A DNA stretch of 64,000 nucleotides, from positions 281,001 to 345,000 of the forward strand of contig JACEFZ010017670.1 of assembly GCA_014155875.1 (NCBI GenBank). The letters run 5' to 3'. The notes below the pieces were generated by a model. The model was not told where the DNA came from. It ran no database searches and worked only from the letters and a program-made list of their open reading frames with translations. The DNA comes from Cepaea nemoralis. Its lineage: Eukaryota > Mollusca > Gastropoda > Stylommatophora > Helicidae. Below, piece after piece: positions 21,280-35,100 of the stretch. Both the position numbers and the translations under genes were made by a program. Position 1 is the stretch's first letter; the number at the start of each line of letters is the position of its first letter.

Positions 21280-21650
21280 CACTGATAAACAATAAAACAC
21301 TTCACAGTAAATTGATTAGAGAAATTAGACACAGTCAGTGACGATTGTTTGTGCAGGTTGTAAGGAGAAATACGTGCAGGTTGTGAGCAGAAATAAACTA
21401 GAAAATTTAATTGTGTTGCCGTTATTTCTCGTATCTATTAGAAAATTTAGTGACGACTAGCAAAATTCATGAGAAAAAAATAAAAGAGGATGGGTGGGTT
21501 TGGGAAGAGCACAGAGATAAATATCTTAATGATTGGGTCACGTGGCACATTGGGGGAAGTTAACATAGATCTGATGCCAGACTGGTGATCGTGTGAGATG
21601 ATGAACCCCGACCGTCCACCTTATCGGCGTGGCACATGATGATGGCTTTC
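21280..21650 (+). repeat. Dispersed repeat E, copy 1
   Basis: It shares AAATTGATTAGAGAAATTAGA, then AGAAAATT-A, then GACTGGTGATCGTGTGAGATG, then a CGTCCAC...CACATGATGATGG end with 61541-61790. The ATG-rich end suggests the 3' part of a LINE or SINE. I cannot name the family. Confidence 0.6.
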
Positions 21651-22119
21651 CGCAGCTTTTTGACGAAAAACGTGTGCATTTTGGTTGTATCTCACTGTAC
21701 ACTATTTCTGCGAAATGTTTGCGTATTTCTTAGTTAAATGTCAGCGGCCCAGATTTAAAGACAGCTTTGCAAGGGAATCTATGTAAAGCCTGGCCGAACT
21801 TTACGAAATGCCAATAATTCCATGAAGTCGATGTAATTTGGATTTTTAATGAAAAACGGTGTTGTGTGCAAACAACTGCGCCAAGAAGAGGCCATTAAGG
21901 AGCACATATAACTTGTTCTCCAGTTTGTGCAATTCTGAGAAAGTAGTAGATACAGGAAACAAGATACTACTGAAAAGGACACTGGTTGGAGAAAACAAGC
22001 TACTAGCAAAATAAGATACTACTCGTTCTGGAATCCACAGAGTAAAAGGAGTAAAGACATCACACAATGGCATACATACAGAAACAATATACACAAGGAA
22101 TTGGAAATAAGAAACAAGT
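21651..22119. other. No recognisable feature
   Basis: Two overlapping minus-strand frames (76 and 112 codons) have no domain or family resemblance. Nothing else seen. Confidence 0.5.
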
Positions 22120-22355
22120 AATGTATGCACGGCAAAGGCGTTATAGATGCGGTTCCTTATTACACTTACCTGCGTTCGAAACACAGCTGCGACCGATTTG
22201 GCAGCAGACCGTGTCGCGCTAGAATTTAACGTGATGGTGTGGGAGCCGGTCGTTTAGAAAGCAATGGCAAACTACTGAACGCAAACTTGCCACAAGACAT
22301 CAACAACAGCAGCGCTGATGTTGACAGAGATGTCCTGTAAATATGATATGCAAAA
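22120..22355 (+). mobile_element. SINE D, copy 2
   Basis: Aligns with 16832-17070: GGCAAAGGCGTTA head, GCGTTCGAAAC B box, GATTTGGCAGCAGACCGTGT, GAGCCGGTCGTTTAGAAAGC, CAAACTACTGAACGCAAACT and a CCTGTAAATATGATATGC end. The divergence marks both copies as old. Confidence 0.75.
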
Positions 22356-22589
22356 AAAATTGTATGCACCAACGTAAAAGTAATTGACACTGATGAGAAA
22401 GTATAAAAAGGACGCGGGACATGTTGATAAGGAGCCAATGTTCTAATTTTACACGAATATCAGAAAGTAAGCCTGTTGTTATTTTTTGGGGGTCCTGCAT
22501 CTAAGTTTAAATCAATAGATGCTGTGGAGTATTCAACAGACAGCAGCCAATTACAGGCTTACAGCGGCAGAACAGGGTTACGTAGCTGG

Positions 22590-23090
22590 GCCACCAAGTG
22601 AGGGTTACATAGTTACATCACCAAATGAGGGTTATATAGTTACATCACCAAATGAGGGTTATATAGTTACATCACCAAATGAGGGTTATATAGTTACATC
22701 ACCAAATGAGGATTATACAGCTACAACTCCAAGTGATATTTACAGTTACAATACCAAGTGAGAGTTACACTGTTACATCACCAATTCAGAGTTACAAAAT
22801 TACACCACGAAATCACAGTTACACAGCTGCAAACATTAAATCAGGATCACAAAATTACATCACCAAGTCACAGCTGCTAACAACAAATCAGAGTTACACA
22901 TTTACAACACTAAGTAAGAGTAACACTGTTACATCACCACATCAGCGTTTCCAAATTAAAACACTAAGTCACAGTTGCAGTTGCAAACAACAAATGGGAG
23001 TGGCACAATCACAACGCCAAGTACAGTTGCACAGTTGCAAACAACAAATCAGAGTTGCACAATTACAACACCAAGCCAGACTTACTTGAA
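22590..23090 (+). repeat. 27-bp tandem repeat, decaying 3'
   Basis: Four nearly perfect CCAAATGAGGGTTATATAGT-TACATCA units (22615-22722) are followed by progressively degenerate AGTTACA-rich units. The unit is nine codons, so a frame stays open (22519-22761) with EGYIVTSPN repeats; it has no start context or domain and is probably not a gene. Confidence 0.85.
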
Positions 23091-23333
23091 GCCCAAGTCC
23101 GATCTAGAACGGTCATACTGGGAGAAGACATTTCACACAGATTACACCAGGCTTAAGAATCACGGTTCCACTTGTACTTACAATTGTAAGCAACCAGTCA
23201 AAATCATGTGCAAAGAACACATTGTGTTTGCACAAGGGGGAGTCAATAAGTAAGTCACAAATAGCTGTAGAAAAATAACTAAATATGATAACAACTTGAA
23301 ACCAATTTATGTTTATACATACATTGTCCCTCA

Positions 23334-24170
23334 TTATTTCTCAACATAATTTCCACCAACATTGATGCACTTATTACATCGTTTTGTCAGCCCTCCGAAA
23401 CCGGCTGCATATAACTGCGTGCTCTGTTTTCTCAACCACGTTATTACTTCACATTCAACTTCGGCGTCATTCGCGAAATGTCTCCCGCCAAGGTGGATTT
23501 TCAGTGGACCAAAAAGATGAAAATCGCTAGGGGCTAAGTCAGGGCTGTAAGGTGGATGTTCCAGAACTTCCCACCTTAGTTGGTTAATTTTCTTCTGAGT
23601 TAATCGAGCCGTATGTGGCTTGGCATTGTCATGAAGAAGCAACACTCCTCTAGTCTGCAGTCCTGGACGTTTTCTTTGAATTGCATATTGAAGCATCGAT
23701 AGAACTTCACAGTGCGATTCAGAATTCATATTGTCACCTTTCTTCTTGAAATTGGTTAAAAGGACTCATTGACAATCCCAGAACACTGTCAGCATAACCT
23801 TCCCTGCTGATGGCGTAACCTTGAATTTTTGGACACAAGGCGAAGAAGGATATTTCCATTGCATTGAAGCACGCTTTGATTCTGACTGGTAGTGATGCAC
23901 CCATGATTCGTCCCCAGTAACAATCTTGTTCAGCATGTCTTCTCCTTCATCTTCATATCGACAGGGATGATGCAAGGACAGCCCACATCGGTTCATTTTG
24001 TGTTCCTTCTTCAATTGTCTGGGTACCCACCTTGAGCACACTTTCTTACATTTCAATCTATCATGCACTATGTTGTACCATGTGAGCGCCCTATTGCAGA
24101 TGCTACAGAGCCTATCGTTACTTGCCTGTCACCTCTAATCATCTCCTCCACCCGCTGGTCCCTCCTTTTG
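23334..24170 (-). pseudogene. Mariner (DD34D) transposase, 5'-truncated
   Basis: Mariner transposases cut and paste their own element at TA sites. On the minus strand the order is: helix-turn-helix part (DQRVEEMIRGDRQVTIGSV, near 24160-24100); HDRLKCKKVCSRWVP; first acid in VTGDESWVHHY; AGKVMLTVFWD; second acid in LLLHDNAKPHTARLTQ; HPPYSPDLAPSDFHLFGPLK with the third acid exactly 34 residues after the second; and the C-terminal GLTKRCNKCINVGG. Defects are a frame change near 24070 and an in-frame TGA near 23764. The first ~60-100 residues are absent because recognisable sequence ends near 24170. All three catalytic acids remain. Confidence 0.93.
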
Positions 24171-24199
24171 CTTTGCTGGTTCTTGTGACATTAGTACCT

Positions 24200-27100
24200 A
24201 GGACATCGTGGTCTAATAGCCCTTACAGTTGTACTCATGGTTATCATCTAATTCTAGATCTGCAGCTCGAGTCGTATCTTTCGATTTAGCCAATGTCTAC
24301 GTGCTTTTGGTGATATAATGATATTGGCCTAGGCCTTCGCTCCTTTGCTCTGATTCTCTACAGCTTTTCCTCCAACAGGATCTGGCAAGTACTTTGTACT
24401 CTTTCTTCTCTTCTGGTGTTCGTTTGCCTTAGGTGACGCCTAAGAAAGTGTTACGTGAACGGGTTGGCGTTCCCGTTGAACTGGCACTTCGGAGCAGTAG
24501 CTTGTGGTTTGGCACGTGGTATCTAGTGCTACTCTATCAGAGGTGGCGTGTTCTAGTGCACTTGTGATGGCAGCATCGCGAGTCTATCCACCTCTACTGA
24601 GGCTGAGTATCGCTATGCGTCTTAGGCTTCAAGTACCTCACTCATATTAGTTCATGGCTTATTAGGTGTGACATCAAAAAATTAGCACACCTTCCTATCA
24701 ACAGGTCAATACATTCTGCGATGAAACCATTACAAAAAGGTAACCTTATGCCTTCCTACCTGGGAACATATTCTCCTTTAGATCCTTTTTGCCATATGTC
24801 CTCTTACTAGCCTATATCCTTCATACTTGTTATCCAGTTTTTCCTACCGTATTACATCTCATAATGCTTTCCTTCTTCTTCTCTCTGCTTCTGTCGTCGT
24901 CGGCTTTGTTTACGTCCTCTATTATTTTCTAGGATCAGACTCTTGCAGTTGTATTTCCTGATGCTTACTCATGCTTCTCATGCTCGAATAGCTGTCTCGC
25001 CTCTGTTAACTTTCTCTGTCGGGATCAGCTTTGTTTGTGCCTATGTCTCTTTTGTCAGTGTAGTGTCATTTGGTCCCTTAAGTGTGGTAGCTCGTACTTT
25101 GGTACGTCCTATTTGGTTTGCTGATATGGCGTCTTTAGCGTTTACTGGTCCTTCTTCTGTGATAACCAATCGTCACTGTTCTCCTCGCCTTCGGGCTCTT
25201 GAGCCTCGTGATGCCTCTACATGTGGTACTGTCGCGTTGGTGGACTTGCTTGCTTAGCTGTTCCTCACGTACCACTGTACGTACTGGCTCGGGTTGGATT
25301 GGTTAAGCAGGGTACATATCGCTCTCTTCCTTTTATCAACCTTTCGTATAATCTCGAATGTCCCGCGCTAGTGAATTGTTTCATCCTATCCATTCTTGAT
25401 CTTTAGTGTCTTCTGCTCCAGCGCTTAGCTAGTTACACTCAACTTCGGCTCTGCTTGTCTGAGTGTCTAAATTCCCTACCTTGTTCGAGTACGGCTAGTA
25501 CTCTCTTCGAGCTCACACTTCAGCTGTGGGCGTCACACAAAGGTTCTACTCCATTACCTGTGCGCTACAACATACCTCTCTATGCGATGCCAAGGTATTC
25601 GTATATACGCCCGTATTCTCCGGTATTGCTAGATAACTGCTTGTCGCTGCCGGACTGCTGTTAGTCAATACCGTGTTCTGGGTCTGAGTACGGTCTGGGC
25701 AATTTCACCTGCAGTTTCTTGTTGTAGCCAGACTATAGATTCCTCAGGTATTCTTTGTATCATCTTCGCTTTTCTTGGGATTGTTGGGTAACTGTTGGGT
25801 CACCGTGAAACCTCGAATGGTGGTCACGGTTTCGGGATCTAGTCTCGTTGCTTACTTATGTGAATTAATTTTAATTCGATCGCTGGTAATGTAGCATTGT
25901 GAATAGCGCTGTTAACTGCACTTCGGGTACTTATATCGTCTTTGTTTCCCTACCACTGGTGCTATACCCGAATACATTAAACAGCGCAGGCGGGCTTCAT
26001 TCATCAAGCTTGTTGTCCCTTTGCTTCGTGACCTGATATCCTCTACGCTGAATACTACCCCTTGTCTTCACGATATCTATCGCCTCGATCTATTACACTC
26101 TTTTACTCTCTTAGTAGCTTCGGCTTCCGCTCTGCGAAACGCGCTCTATTACCTTCTCAAATCATCGCTCTACGTCGGTAGGCCCTCTATTAGGTAAGAC
26201 TAGCAGTGGTCGCTGTATACTAGCCTTCTCTTCATATCCATTAAATCTGGATGGGGTCTTCTGCGGTCCGCCATAGTGGTTCGTTATTTTGATGTCTTTA
26301 ATCCTTGAGATGGACGGGCTCCATTGCTACATACTACACTTTGTCATTTTAATCTGCTTGTACATGTCGACTCTAGGCCTTATATTGTCGACTATCGCCA
26401 GTGCTTAAGATAATCCCTATGCCGCGTATACATGCGGATGTACTAACAATCGTTCTTCGGCGTTTATAAAGACGTCAGGCATTAACCAATATTAACTGAA
26501 TCTTCGTCAATACTCTTCAGGGTAACGGACCTAATTCTTCGTTTCTGGCTTACTCTCGAAATATACGCTACTGGGCGATCCATATTGATGTTTACCAGCA
26601 GAGATACAGCACCTAGACTTGGTGTCTGTGCATCTGTCTGACTGTATACTCAAAGAGTCGGTCCTGGTTGATGTCTCTACTTCGCTTAACTTGCTTTGTC
26701 TACATAGGCTCATCCATGTTATCTGCTATGCAGCAGATTCTTTCTCTACTTTGTTTTTTTCTTTCTCTATTTCGCTTGTCTTGACATCTGTATTTCTTCC
26801 TCCTTTGCTCCTTATTTTACTCTCTGTATTATAGCGGTTGACGTACTCGTCGCTCTCGTAATCATTAGCCCTCGGTTCTTGAACAACATTGTCGTTGTAC
26901 TCTCGTATCTTATCGACGACGATATAATTGATCTGCTCCTTATGTTTCTGGTTTTAGTGATCGTGCCATTGCCTGGTATACTATATCCACTTAGTGGGAG
27001 TCTTGGACTGTAATTCTCCTGCTTAGGTCTAGACTTTTTTTTCTACTTTCTTCCCTTATCTTGCCCTGTCAATACTTGCCTTTGATCCTATTGCTCATCT

Positions 27101-30100
27101 GGAAATCTATGCATCGGGGAGTTAACCGGAATCGAGTTCCGCCGTATCTATTGATGACTCGTTTGTAGTTTTCGTCGTCATCAGTAAAGCTGCCGTGCTG
27201 TGTCTTGATCAGTGCCCTTATGGTTACCATTACTATACTGTGCTACATACACTTATAGTTCAGCTAACTTGCTACCCTTATCCGGGACCGGTACCTTTTT
27301 GTGTTTATTAGGTATCTCAGTTTCTCAAGTATCTCGCACCTGTATGCTTTAAACTAGCTATCGTTCACTTGAAGTGTGTTCTTATCCAGTCTACTAGTGA
27401 TCATCTTTCTGTTGTAGGTTATCAGCATCTAAACTTCGTTTTACTTTACGCTTTTCTTATTAGTCAAGTATCGGCATAGAGCTGCCTTTTCTGGACTTAA
27501 TACTCAACTCCTTACGTGCCTAAATTGTACTGTACATGCTTCTATTTTTTTCCCTTGTAATACACTTCTCTCTCTGATTTGGAGACCTGAGTCCGTGTGC
27601 TAGCCTCCTCGAGGTCTTTTTAAACACATATGGCTACCTCTCTCTATGAACGTACGTCATTGGACTTCAGCATGTCCTGGGCTTCCTGTTTGCATCTTTG
27701 CTGCTTATCTACGCATGGACCCTTTACTTAGATTGCGACTCTATGATCTATTCATTTTCTTCTACTGGTATTACATGATGAACCCTACTTGGCTCTATTC
27801 TTGTCTCTGTTCTGTGACCGCTGTGACCTCCTATACTACTCTGGCCTACCACACTTATCCTTACTCGTCTATTGCTTCTCGTCGTTGAGGTCGTCTAACG
27901 TTTTTGTCAAATCTTCAAATGAGTTTACTCTCTGTAGCTCTATCGTATTTATTGAATACTGAAGCGAGGGGGTTTACAACAGTGTTTACTCGCTTTATAA
28001 TCTCTCCTGTGCTTCCTAGTTATGATCGCTATCATCTACTATCGGAGGTTTCCCTGTTCTTGCTAATTCTCCGCTTGTCACCTCCTCTAACCACTATTGA
28101 CTTCACTCTACTTTATCTATCTACTGCTTCAAGCCTCGCTTTTTCTATATCATCCATGGGAGCTCGTCCACTCTTGCCTAGCTTCTACGACACGCTTTGG
28201 CCATAGCTTAGGCAAGTAGATCTACTTTCTATGTCCGCCTGTTGGGCACCTACATATATATTCTCTATACCTTTATATATCCTGCTAGTCCTACCTTTTC
28301 CCTTTCTCCTGCTACATCTGTGGTACGCTGAGCAACCATCGCGATTGTCCTTAATCAAACTAGGTTTGATCTAGTCCTTTGTCCTACTCTCATACTCTCT
28401 TTCTTCTGTTATGAATGTGGGCTTGATACGTGGTCTTAATTTACTTACCGTAAAGATATTATAAATTCTACACGTATCCGTTTTTGCATTTCATCATCTA
28501 CGCTACGTCGATCACAGTAGTAGATCTTCATCTGGCCATTGTGTAATGGCGATATCTCCCTCCTTTTACCTTTTTTTCTCCATATGTTCTAACGTTTGAC
28601 TGTGCTTTCCTCAAATTCAAGATGCCCTCTGCCGTTCCGGCTATGAATTTGAATGATCTCTGTTCTTTCTGTTTGTACACTATCTAACTCATTTATCTTG
28701 TTATCTTTCTCTTTTGTCCCTCAACTCTGTTTATCATCCCGTGTAGGCTAACTCATCAACTATCTAACAGCCTACCTAGTATTTTTTGAGTGCCTCAAGC
28801 TGACTTTCCTGGGGTTATTTACGTTTGCATTCTTGCATATCGCTGACTTCCCGTGATTCGGGGCATCTGTCGGTACTATTGCTCTTTGATCCGCTGCGGC
28901 TATGAATCGCTACTCATGAAACCTCTACCTCTCGTGTAATCGCTAGGACTACCTTTGTCTCGCCAGCGTCGAACTAATCAACACCTAATCATATCCATGG
29001 CTAATATGATTTATAACTCCTACTATATTCGTGCTACCCATATCATTACTCTTAAAATTATAGATCCGCATCTGGTAAACAAAGGATACTGCCTTGGTTG
29101 TTTCTGGTTCGTCGTTACTAGGCTGTGGATAGTCCGAGCTCTTGTTATGCCTGAAAGGCCTATGAGCAGTCTGTACTCATCTCTAGGCTTAGGGAGGGCT
29201 ACCTTAGACTCCTTAATTGCTTGTGGTAGCCTTCTCAGCCTGGCTACATGCCTAATGTCCCAACTACTCACATATAGAATCGGGGGCTATTGGTCGAGAG
29301 ACCTGTCTCGGGATAGCATGAAGAAAGGTAATTTCTCTCTCTCTAATATTTTTTACTCTTGCTCTTGGGATATAGCATTTGTGGTCCTCTGGCTCTATGA
29401 CGCTTATGTGTGTAATCATGGATGACTATGTCTGGGTCCATTGTTTTTGGGTTAGGCTAAATAAAACTTTTCTCTTCTTCTATTCTATCCTATATTAAAG
29501 GTGCTGTGTATAATCTCTTTGTTCTTTTCTTATCTAATTAAGCCCTTTGTGTATGTCTTTCCGAAGTAAAATTATCTTACTCAGGGAACTAGTTTGTCTG
29601 CTCTCTATGGTATTGAACCCTCTATCGGTTTGTCCCATTATACTACTAGTTCGGCGTCCATCTGTCTGCTAGGTCTTTGGCCTCTGTTGATGACTTGCTC
29701 TAACTAAATCTGATTATTCCTCTATTAGGCAAGTCTGGTCATTTTTGTGTCATTGGCATTACTTGATCTTGCTAACTCTCATTATAATAAGACCCTTTCT
29801 ATCTAGCTAACGGATCTGAGGATCTATGGAGGAACACGACCTGTTTCGGACATATCTCTGACTTAAATCCGTGTTCGTCACCTATACTTCGTACTGCTCA
29901 ACTATTCGTTCGTCGCTCTCTATGTTTATCTTTCTGGGACTATAACACCGTTGTAGTAATCTGAATGTAGGACGAATGTTTGTGCTACTTCATATGTTCC
30001 TTTTATAGGTGTCTATCAGTATTCTTCTACTTTTTCTGAGTTTAGTCTCTTGTCAATCTCTGGTTTGATGTTAGGAGGAATTTCTTCAGTAATAAGATCT

Positions 30101-33100
30101 ACTATTGTCAAAACGTAGCTTGACACTGTCACGGATCTTTGGCTAGTGCTCTCTTTTTTTTGTTACATCGTACGCTTCCCCCTCCTTGTTCTATAATGCC
30201 ACAATGCCCTCTAGAATAACTTTTACTTTTTTTTCCTGTGATATATTGGTTTTCATGTTGAAGTTATCATCTTATATCTAGTGCAATATAATATAGATAT
30301 TTTTTTACTCGTTTTCTTCTTTGCTTTTCTTTTCCTCCCTTAGATTTTAACGTTTTGCCCACTTGTAACGGCTACTCTCCCTCCTACGTCTTGCTGATCC
30401 TTACGCTTAATTTGAAATTTTCCAAGACTACAATCAACCCACCATTTTTAATCTTTTTTACCCCTCTCTCTGCTGGTGCTCCTTGCTCCTCTCTGACGTA
30501 CGCTTCTAGTGTTGCTATTGATTGGCTGTTAAAAATAAACTGCCTTGCTCTTCTTAAATTAACTATAACTTATAACTATATCGTTCCCGTTCTTCCTAAG
30601 ACCTTTATGTGTCGTGCAACCTCTTGTTGTTGTATAACTCTTCCTCTTCTTGCGTCCCCTCTCTTATCCTTAAGTTTCTCCCTCGGTGTTATCGTCTTCG
30701 TGTTGGTTACTAAAGCTCAGGGTTATCTTATCATATCTATCCTACGTATCCTTTCTCTCTACCGTTCATCTTCTGATGATAAACTCCTCTTCTTTTCTCC
30801 CGTTTTAAATACTGCCTTTAGCTCACCTTTGGTGTCCGTCGTTCTAAGAAACCTTTTGGGGTTCGCTGTTCCTCTATCTTCCCACAGGTTAAGAAGTTTA
30901 CCATATGAACTCTTTTTACTGCTGCGGTGCACATCTTTTCTTTCTCGGTTACGTTCTACTGTGTCTTGCATTGTCTCGGTTATGCTCTCTTCTCCATGAC
31001 GTTCTTTCTTTCCGGTATTTTCTCCTTGGGTTACTTATCGCTTACTATTCTTACCGTCTAGCTGCTCTTTCTTTCTTTTGTCTCTTTCATAGGCTTTCTT
31101 TTCTGTCCTTTTTTAATTCTCTTCCCCTCCTTTCCTCTCAACTATTAATCCTCTCTTTTTCTTGGTCTTAGATGTTTTACTACTTTTGGAGCTTGGATAA
31201 TTACTGTTCTATTCTCAATGATAAATCTAGCTAAATTCTCGTTCTTCTTAGTTGCTTTTTACTCTCAACACTTGACACTACGTCTTGACCTCGTCCGGTG
31301 TTAGCGGATCCAAACGCTTTTTTTAGTACCTTCTGAATAAATTTTAGTGCACTCCTGACTTCTTAATCCCTTTGCTGTTTTATTGTTCTTGCTATTCTTG
31401 TTTTAATTTTTTTTTGTTATCTTAAACTAAAGTTTTTGTATCTTTCTTATTTTCTAACTTTAGGCTCATTTTCGATTCTTGTGCTTACTCTTTTTTTGCT
31501 TTTGTTTTTTTCATCCATGCTTTGACGTTCGCCACTGTGTCCGCAACATTCCTATATTCTCTGTCCCATACTACTTTGTTTCTTTCTAACTTTTCTGGTT
31601 TCACTGTTCTTTAACTGTATTGTTATTAGCTAGTTGTCCTATCCGTGTTCACATCTTAACTTCAACACCTGGTAAGTTTCTTTTTTTTTTGATTTTTACT
31701 TATCTTTTACTCTGCTTTTTAATCGCTTTTCTTACTACTGTTTCCTCCGTTTTCGTAACTGCTTTGTAGTCGATCTACTATTAACGTTCATCTTTATTCT
31801 GTGTATTAAAGATAAATTTCTTCTCGTTGTTATAAAAATATGTGTAGAATATGTTAGTAATCCTTAATGAGTCCCACTCTCTATATGTTATTATCTCGTT
31901 GGACTTTTCGGTGATTTAATCACTAACTTTACTACTCCCTACCTACCTTACAAATGATCCCATCATTGGTCTTCATTCCTTCCTTCTTATTATATTTTCC
32001 TGCTTGAAATTTGTTCCCCCCTTTCATACTTGCTGTAAGTCTTAACATTCGTATTTGTATCTATCTCCCACGTAATTGATGCTGAGCATTGTCTACTTTT
32101 TTGTATCTCTTCCTGGTGTTCTTGTGTCCAGCTAACCTTGCCACCCCTCCCTGTCTCTTATTTTTTATTTCTTCTTCTCTTTTCTTCTTTTTGCTATAGC
32201 CCTGTGTCATCTATACATGAGGAAGGTCTCGCTTCTGATTTTTTTCTCTATTTTCTACAATGGGGAGTGCGTCGTAGGGCTTGTACTATTTGACTTACAA
32301 GCGCCTAGTTCTCTCCGGGTTGGATATACTAGTTGTAACTATTTCTGTTTATAGTAAAACGGATAAATATAACGTTGCTTTTATCTCTGGCTTATCTCGC
32401 ACTTTGGTTTCATTTTATGTTATTGTAAGCTTCTAACTCAGCTATGGGAGGAACCTCTATCCTTGGCTTATTTCTGTTGTCTTTAGATATAATAGGCTAT
32501 AAGACTAATGCACTGTTCTAGCTAAATACTTTCACCTTTATGGATAAAAAATTCCCATGATAAGAAATTATACATCCCATATTGGACACTAGAAAGTTTT
32601 CTTGAGCTGCGTTGTATTGTACCAGCTTGCAGGGCTGGGCGTCTTCTTTGCTAAGGGAATACTCCTTCTATTTTCTTATGTCCAAGATTTTTCTGTACTA
32701 AATTGATGCTTTTAGACAGTTTCTACCATTACGATAATTCGTTAAATCTTTTTACTTGGAATTTCTCATTTTTTATCTGTAGTTGATCTCCCCGAAGTCG
32801 AACTAAAAGTCGTAACTGAATACATTTCTAAGAAGACTCTTTATTTCTTGCTTTGTTTCTCTTTGTCCTTGACCTTTATTTTACTCGCTTTCTTTGCTTT
32901 TGCTTTCCTAATTCCTTGGCTAAGTCTATTGGCTTTAGTTCAACTCCTATGTTTAAGTCCATACTAGAGAAACCTCTAAATACGTTGCCCACAGGTCATA
33001 TGACTATTTGGTGGTAGCTTCCTGCTCTTAACCTACAACTGCCTATCCTTCTGTACTCATAATACTTCACCCACTGTACAAGCACTTATGATCTGTATGA

Positions 33101-35100
33101 GGATATTTTATTGGTCTCGTGCCTTAGTGCCATTTCCACTGAAGACTCTCTTTTTGCAGTAAATGTAAGACTGAATACATCTAGAAATGAGAATAGAAGA
33201 ATAAGAACTGTTGAAGCTAAAGCAGTATAGTAATAAGAATAGAAAGTAACTAGCGAAGAGATAACGCGTATAGAAGAAATGAATGGGTACTTGTCTCGTT
33301 ACTTGTTGCCTACTCCGTTTCTGGTTTTATAAGGTTTTAGATTTAAATATTTGTGACTGCTTTCATTAGATAATAGCTCAATCTTCTTATCTTGTATCCT
33401 AAGGCACTTTAATTCTTTTCCTTCCTAGTCGCTTCGTACTAACTGTAGGTGTGAATTTGTAATGTACCTAATATGTGCTTTTGGCTGGTTCTTTTTGATA
33501 GCTGCCTTTACTGATTCGTTACAAACTTGGCGTATTCTCCTCGGAAATCTCTTTAGCCCTGAATCTACCAGATACAATCTATCTACGAATATAACGCCCT
33601 TTATTATTATACTTGGAAAGCTCCTGTACCGTTGACTTTGAAATGGCTATGGTAGCTTCATTTGGTTATTGAATGTATTCTAAGCAGTGGGAGATATCAC
33701 ACCATCTACACTCACAATGGACTTATACGGCTGTATTGCATAGATTTTACATATCCATGACCTGTAATCACGGCTGCATATATGCCCATGCTTTAACTTC
33801 TGCTTTTATACGTCGTTTACAGAGAACAATGTTTACTCCCGTAATAATATGATTAAAACCACTTGAAATGTATGACTAATATATCTACTCTTGCATGCTG
33901 ACTCTACTAATCCCGTTACTATCTGTCTACACCTCCCTTCTACCTTTCTACTATTCTCATTAGCCCTCTAGTTTTTTTTTCTTTGTCTTTCTCTCACCTT
34001 TTTGTCCCTCCTTCTTTCATCTCTTTCTCTTATTACTCTTTCACCCTGCTCTACTTCTCTTTCTTCCTTTTTCCTTGTTATTATCTTCTTCTCTTCTATT
34101 TCTCCTATCTCTCGTTCTTCTGTCTTCTCCTTCTTGTCTTATTTCTTCTCTTTCACTTTTCTCTTTGTATCTTCTTTTCTCTTTCTTTTATAGATAATTC
34201 TTCCTTTGTTTACTCTCTCTTCTACTTTCCCCTCTTTCCTTTTTTATTTCTGCTCTTCTATTCTTCTTTTTATCTCCTGCTGGTGTTGGTGGTTCTTATG
34301 AGTTCTTCGATACAGACTAGCAAATTTCATGCCGCTTTATCATGTTGCTTCTTTAATCTTTTATAACTTTTATCTTGGGGGCTGCTCTAGTTTCGTTAGT
34401 TTGCTGGCTGTTTTGGTATTTGGGGGTGTACACGCTTTTGTATAATTTGGTCCTTCAAACTGCTTTACCTGCTATTTGTATTTAATTCATTATATATGAT
34501 ACCTTCTTTCTTCTTATCTTTTCTACTAGACCTCATCCCTGCTGTTTTCTTATTTCTCTGATTTCTTTCTTTCTCATTAATGCATCTAGCTGCCTTTGAA
34601 CCTCTGGTCTTTTCTTCCCTCACTCTACTATAACTCCTATCTTGGTCTACCCTGTTGGTTCAAGTTTATAATGGCTGTGGTTTGTTTTATGTTTGAATAT
34701 TGTTTGGTCTCTTGCTTTTTGTTTATTCGTCTATGTGCTCTTGCTGCTTTTTGCTGCGTCTTCCGTTCTCTTCTTGGATTTTGTCTCTTGTTGGGCTCTT
34801 CTTCTTGTCTTTACTAAAGCCCTGAAAGGTGGTAAGTGTATTCTTTCTTGGCTCGCTTCTTAGGTGTTTCAGTATCTTTACTGTCGATCCCGTGACTCAC
34901 TCCCTACGATTGAAGTGGGACCCATGAGGTCTTTGGTAATAACTAATCTAACTCGTTACTTCAGTTATAACGTTTTTTGTCGTCACATGGGCTCTACTGC
35001 TATTGGTACCTGTATATCCGCTTGCATTGTCCTCACGTGATGCAGTTATTCTGCTCTCCTGCTTCGTACTTCTGACACAACCTTGAGTTTCGACGGACTG
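24200..35100. other. T-dominant pyrimidine-skewed tract
   Basis: About 11 kb with strong strand asymmetry and no recognised gene, mobile element or tandem repeat. Counted examples: 27001-27060 has T30 C15 A8 G7; 31081-31140 has T32 C20 A5 G3. The skew is mild at 24.3 kb, strengthens by 30 kb and weakens locally near 32.5-33.9 kb. Frames up to about 214 codons (30355-30999) are rich in Leu/Ser/Phe/Tyr as composition predicts, and the stop codons are simply scarce. Nothing indicates translation. Confidence 0.8.
33150..33290. other. Purine-rich island inside the pyrimidine tract
   Basis: 33181-33240 has A30 G13 T13 C4, which on the other strand would be T30 C13 A13 G4, the composition of the surrounding tract. 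It looks like a small segment inverted relative to its neighbours. Confidence 0.65.

Noticed and set aside
22519..22761. 80-codon frame with EGYIVTSPN repeats
   Set aside because: A 27-bp repeat keeps the frame open automatically; no initiation context or flanking coding sequence.
28955..29425. 156-codon frame with the most balanced composition in the T-rich tract
   Set aside because: No recognisable motif, and its overlapping minus-strand frame is equally featureless.
30355..30999. 214-codon frame in the T-rich tract
   Set aside because: Composition alone explains it. There is no domain, and its hydrophobicity comes from T-rich codons, so apparent membrane segments mean nothing here.
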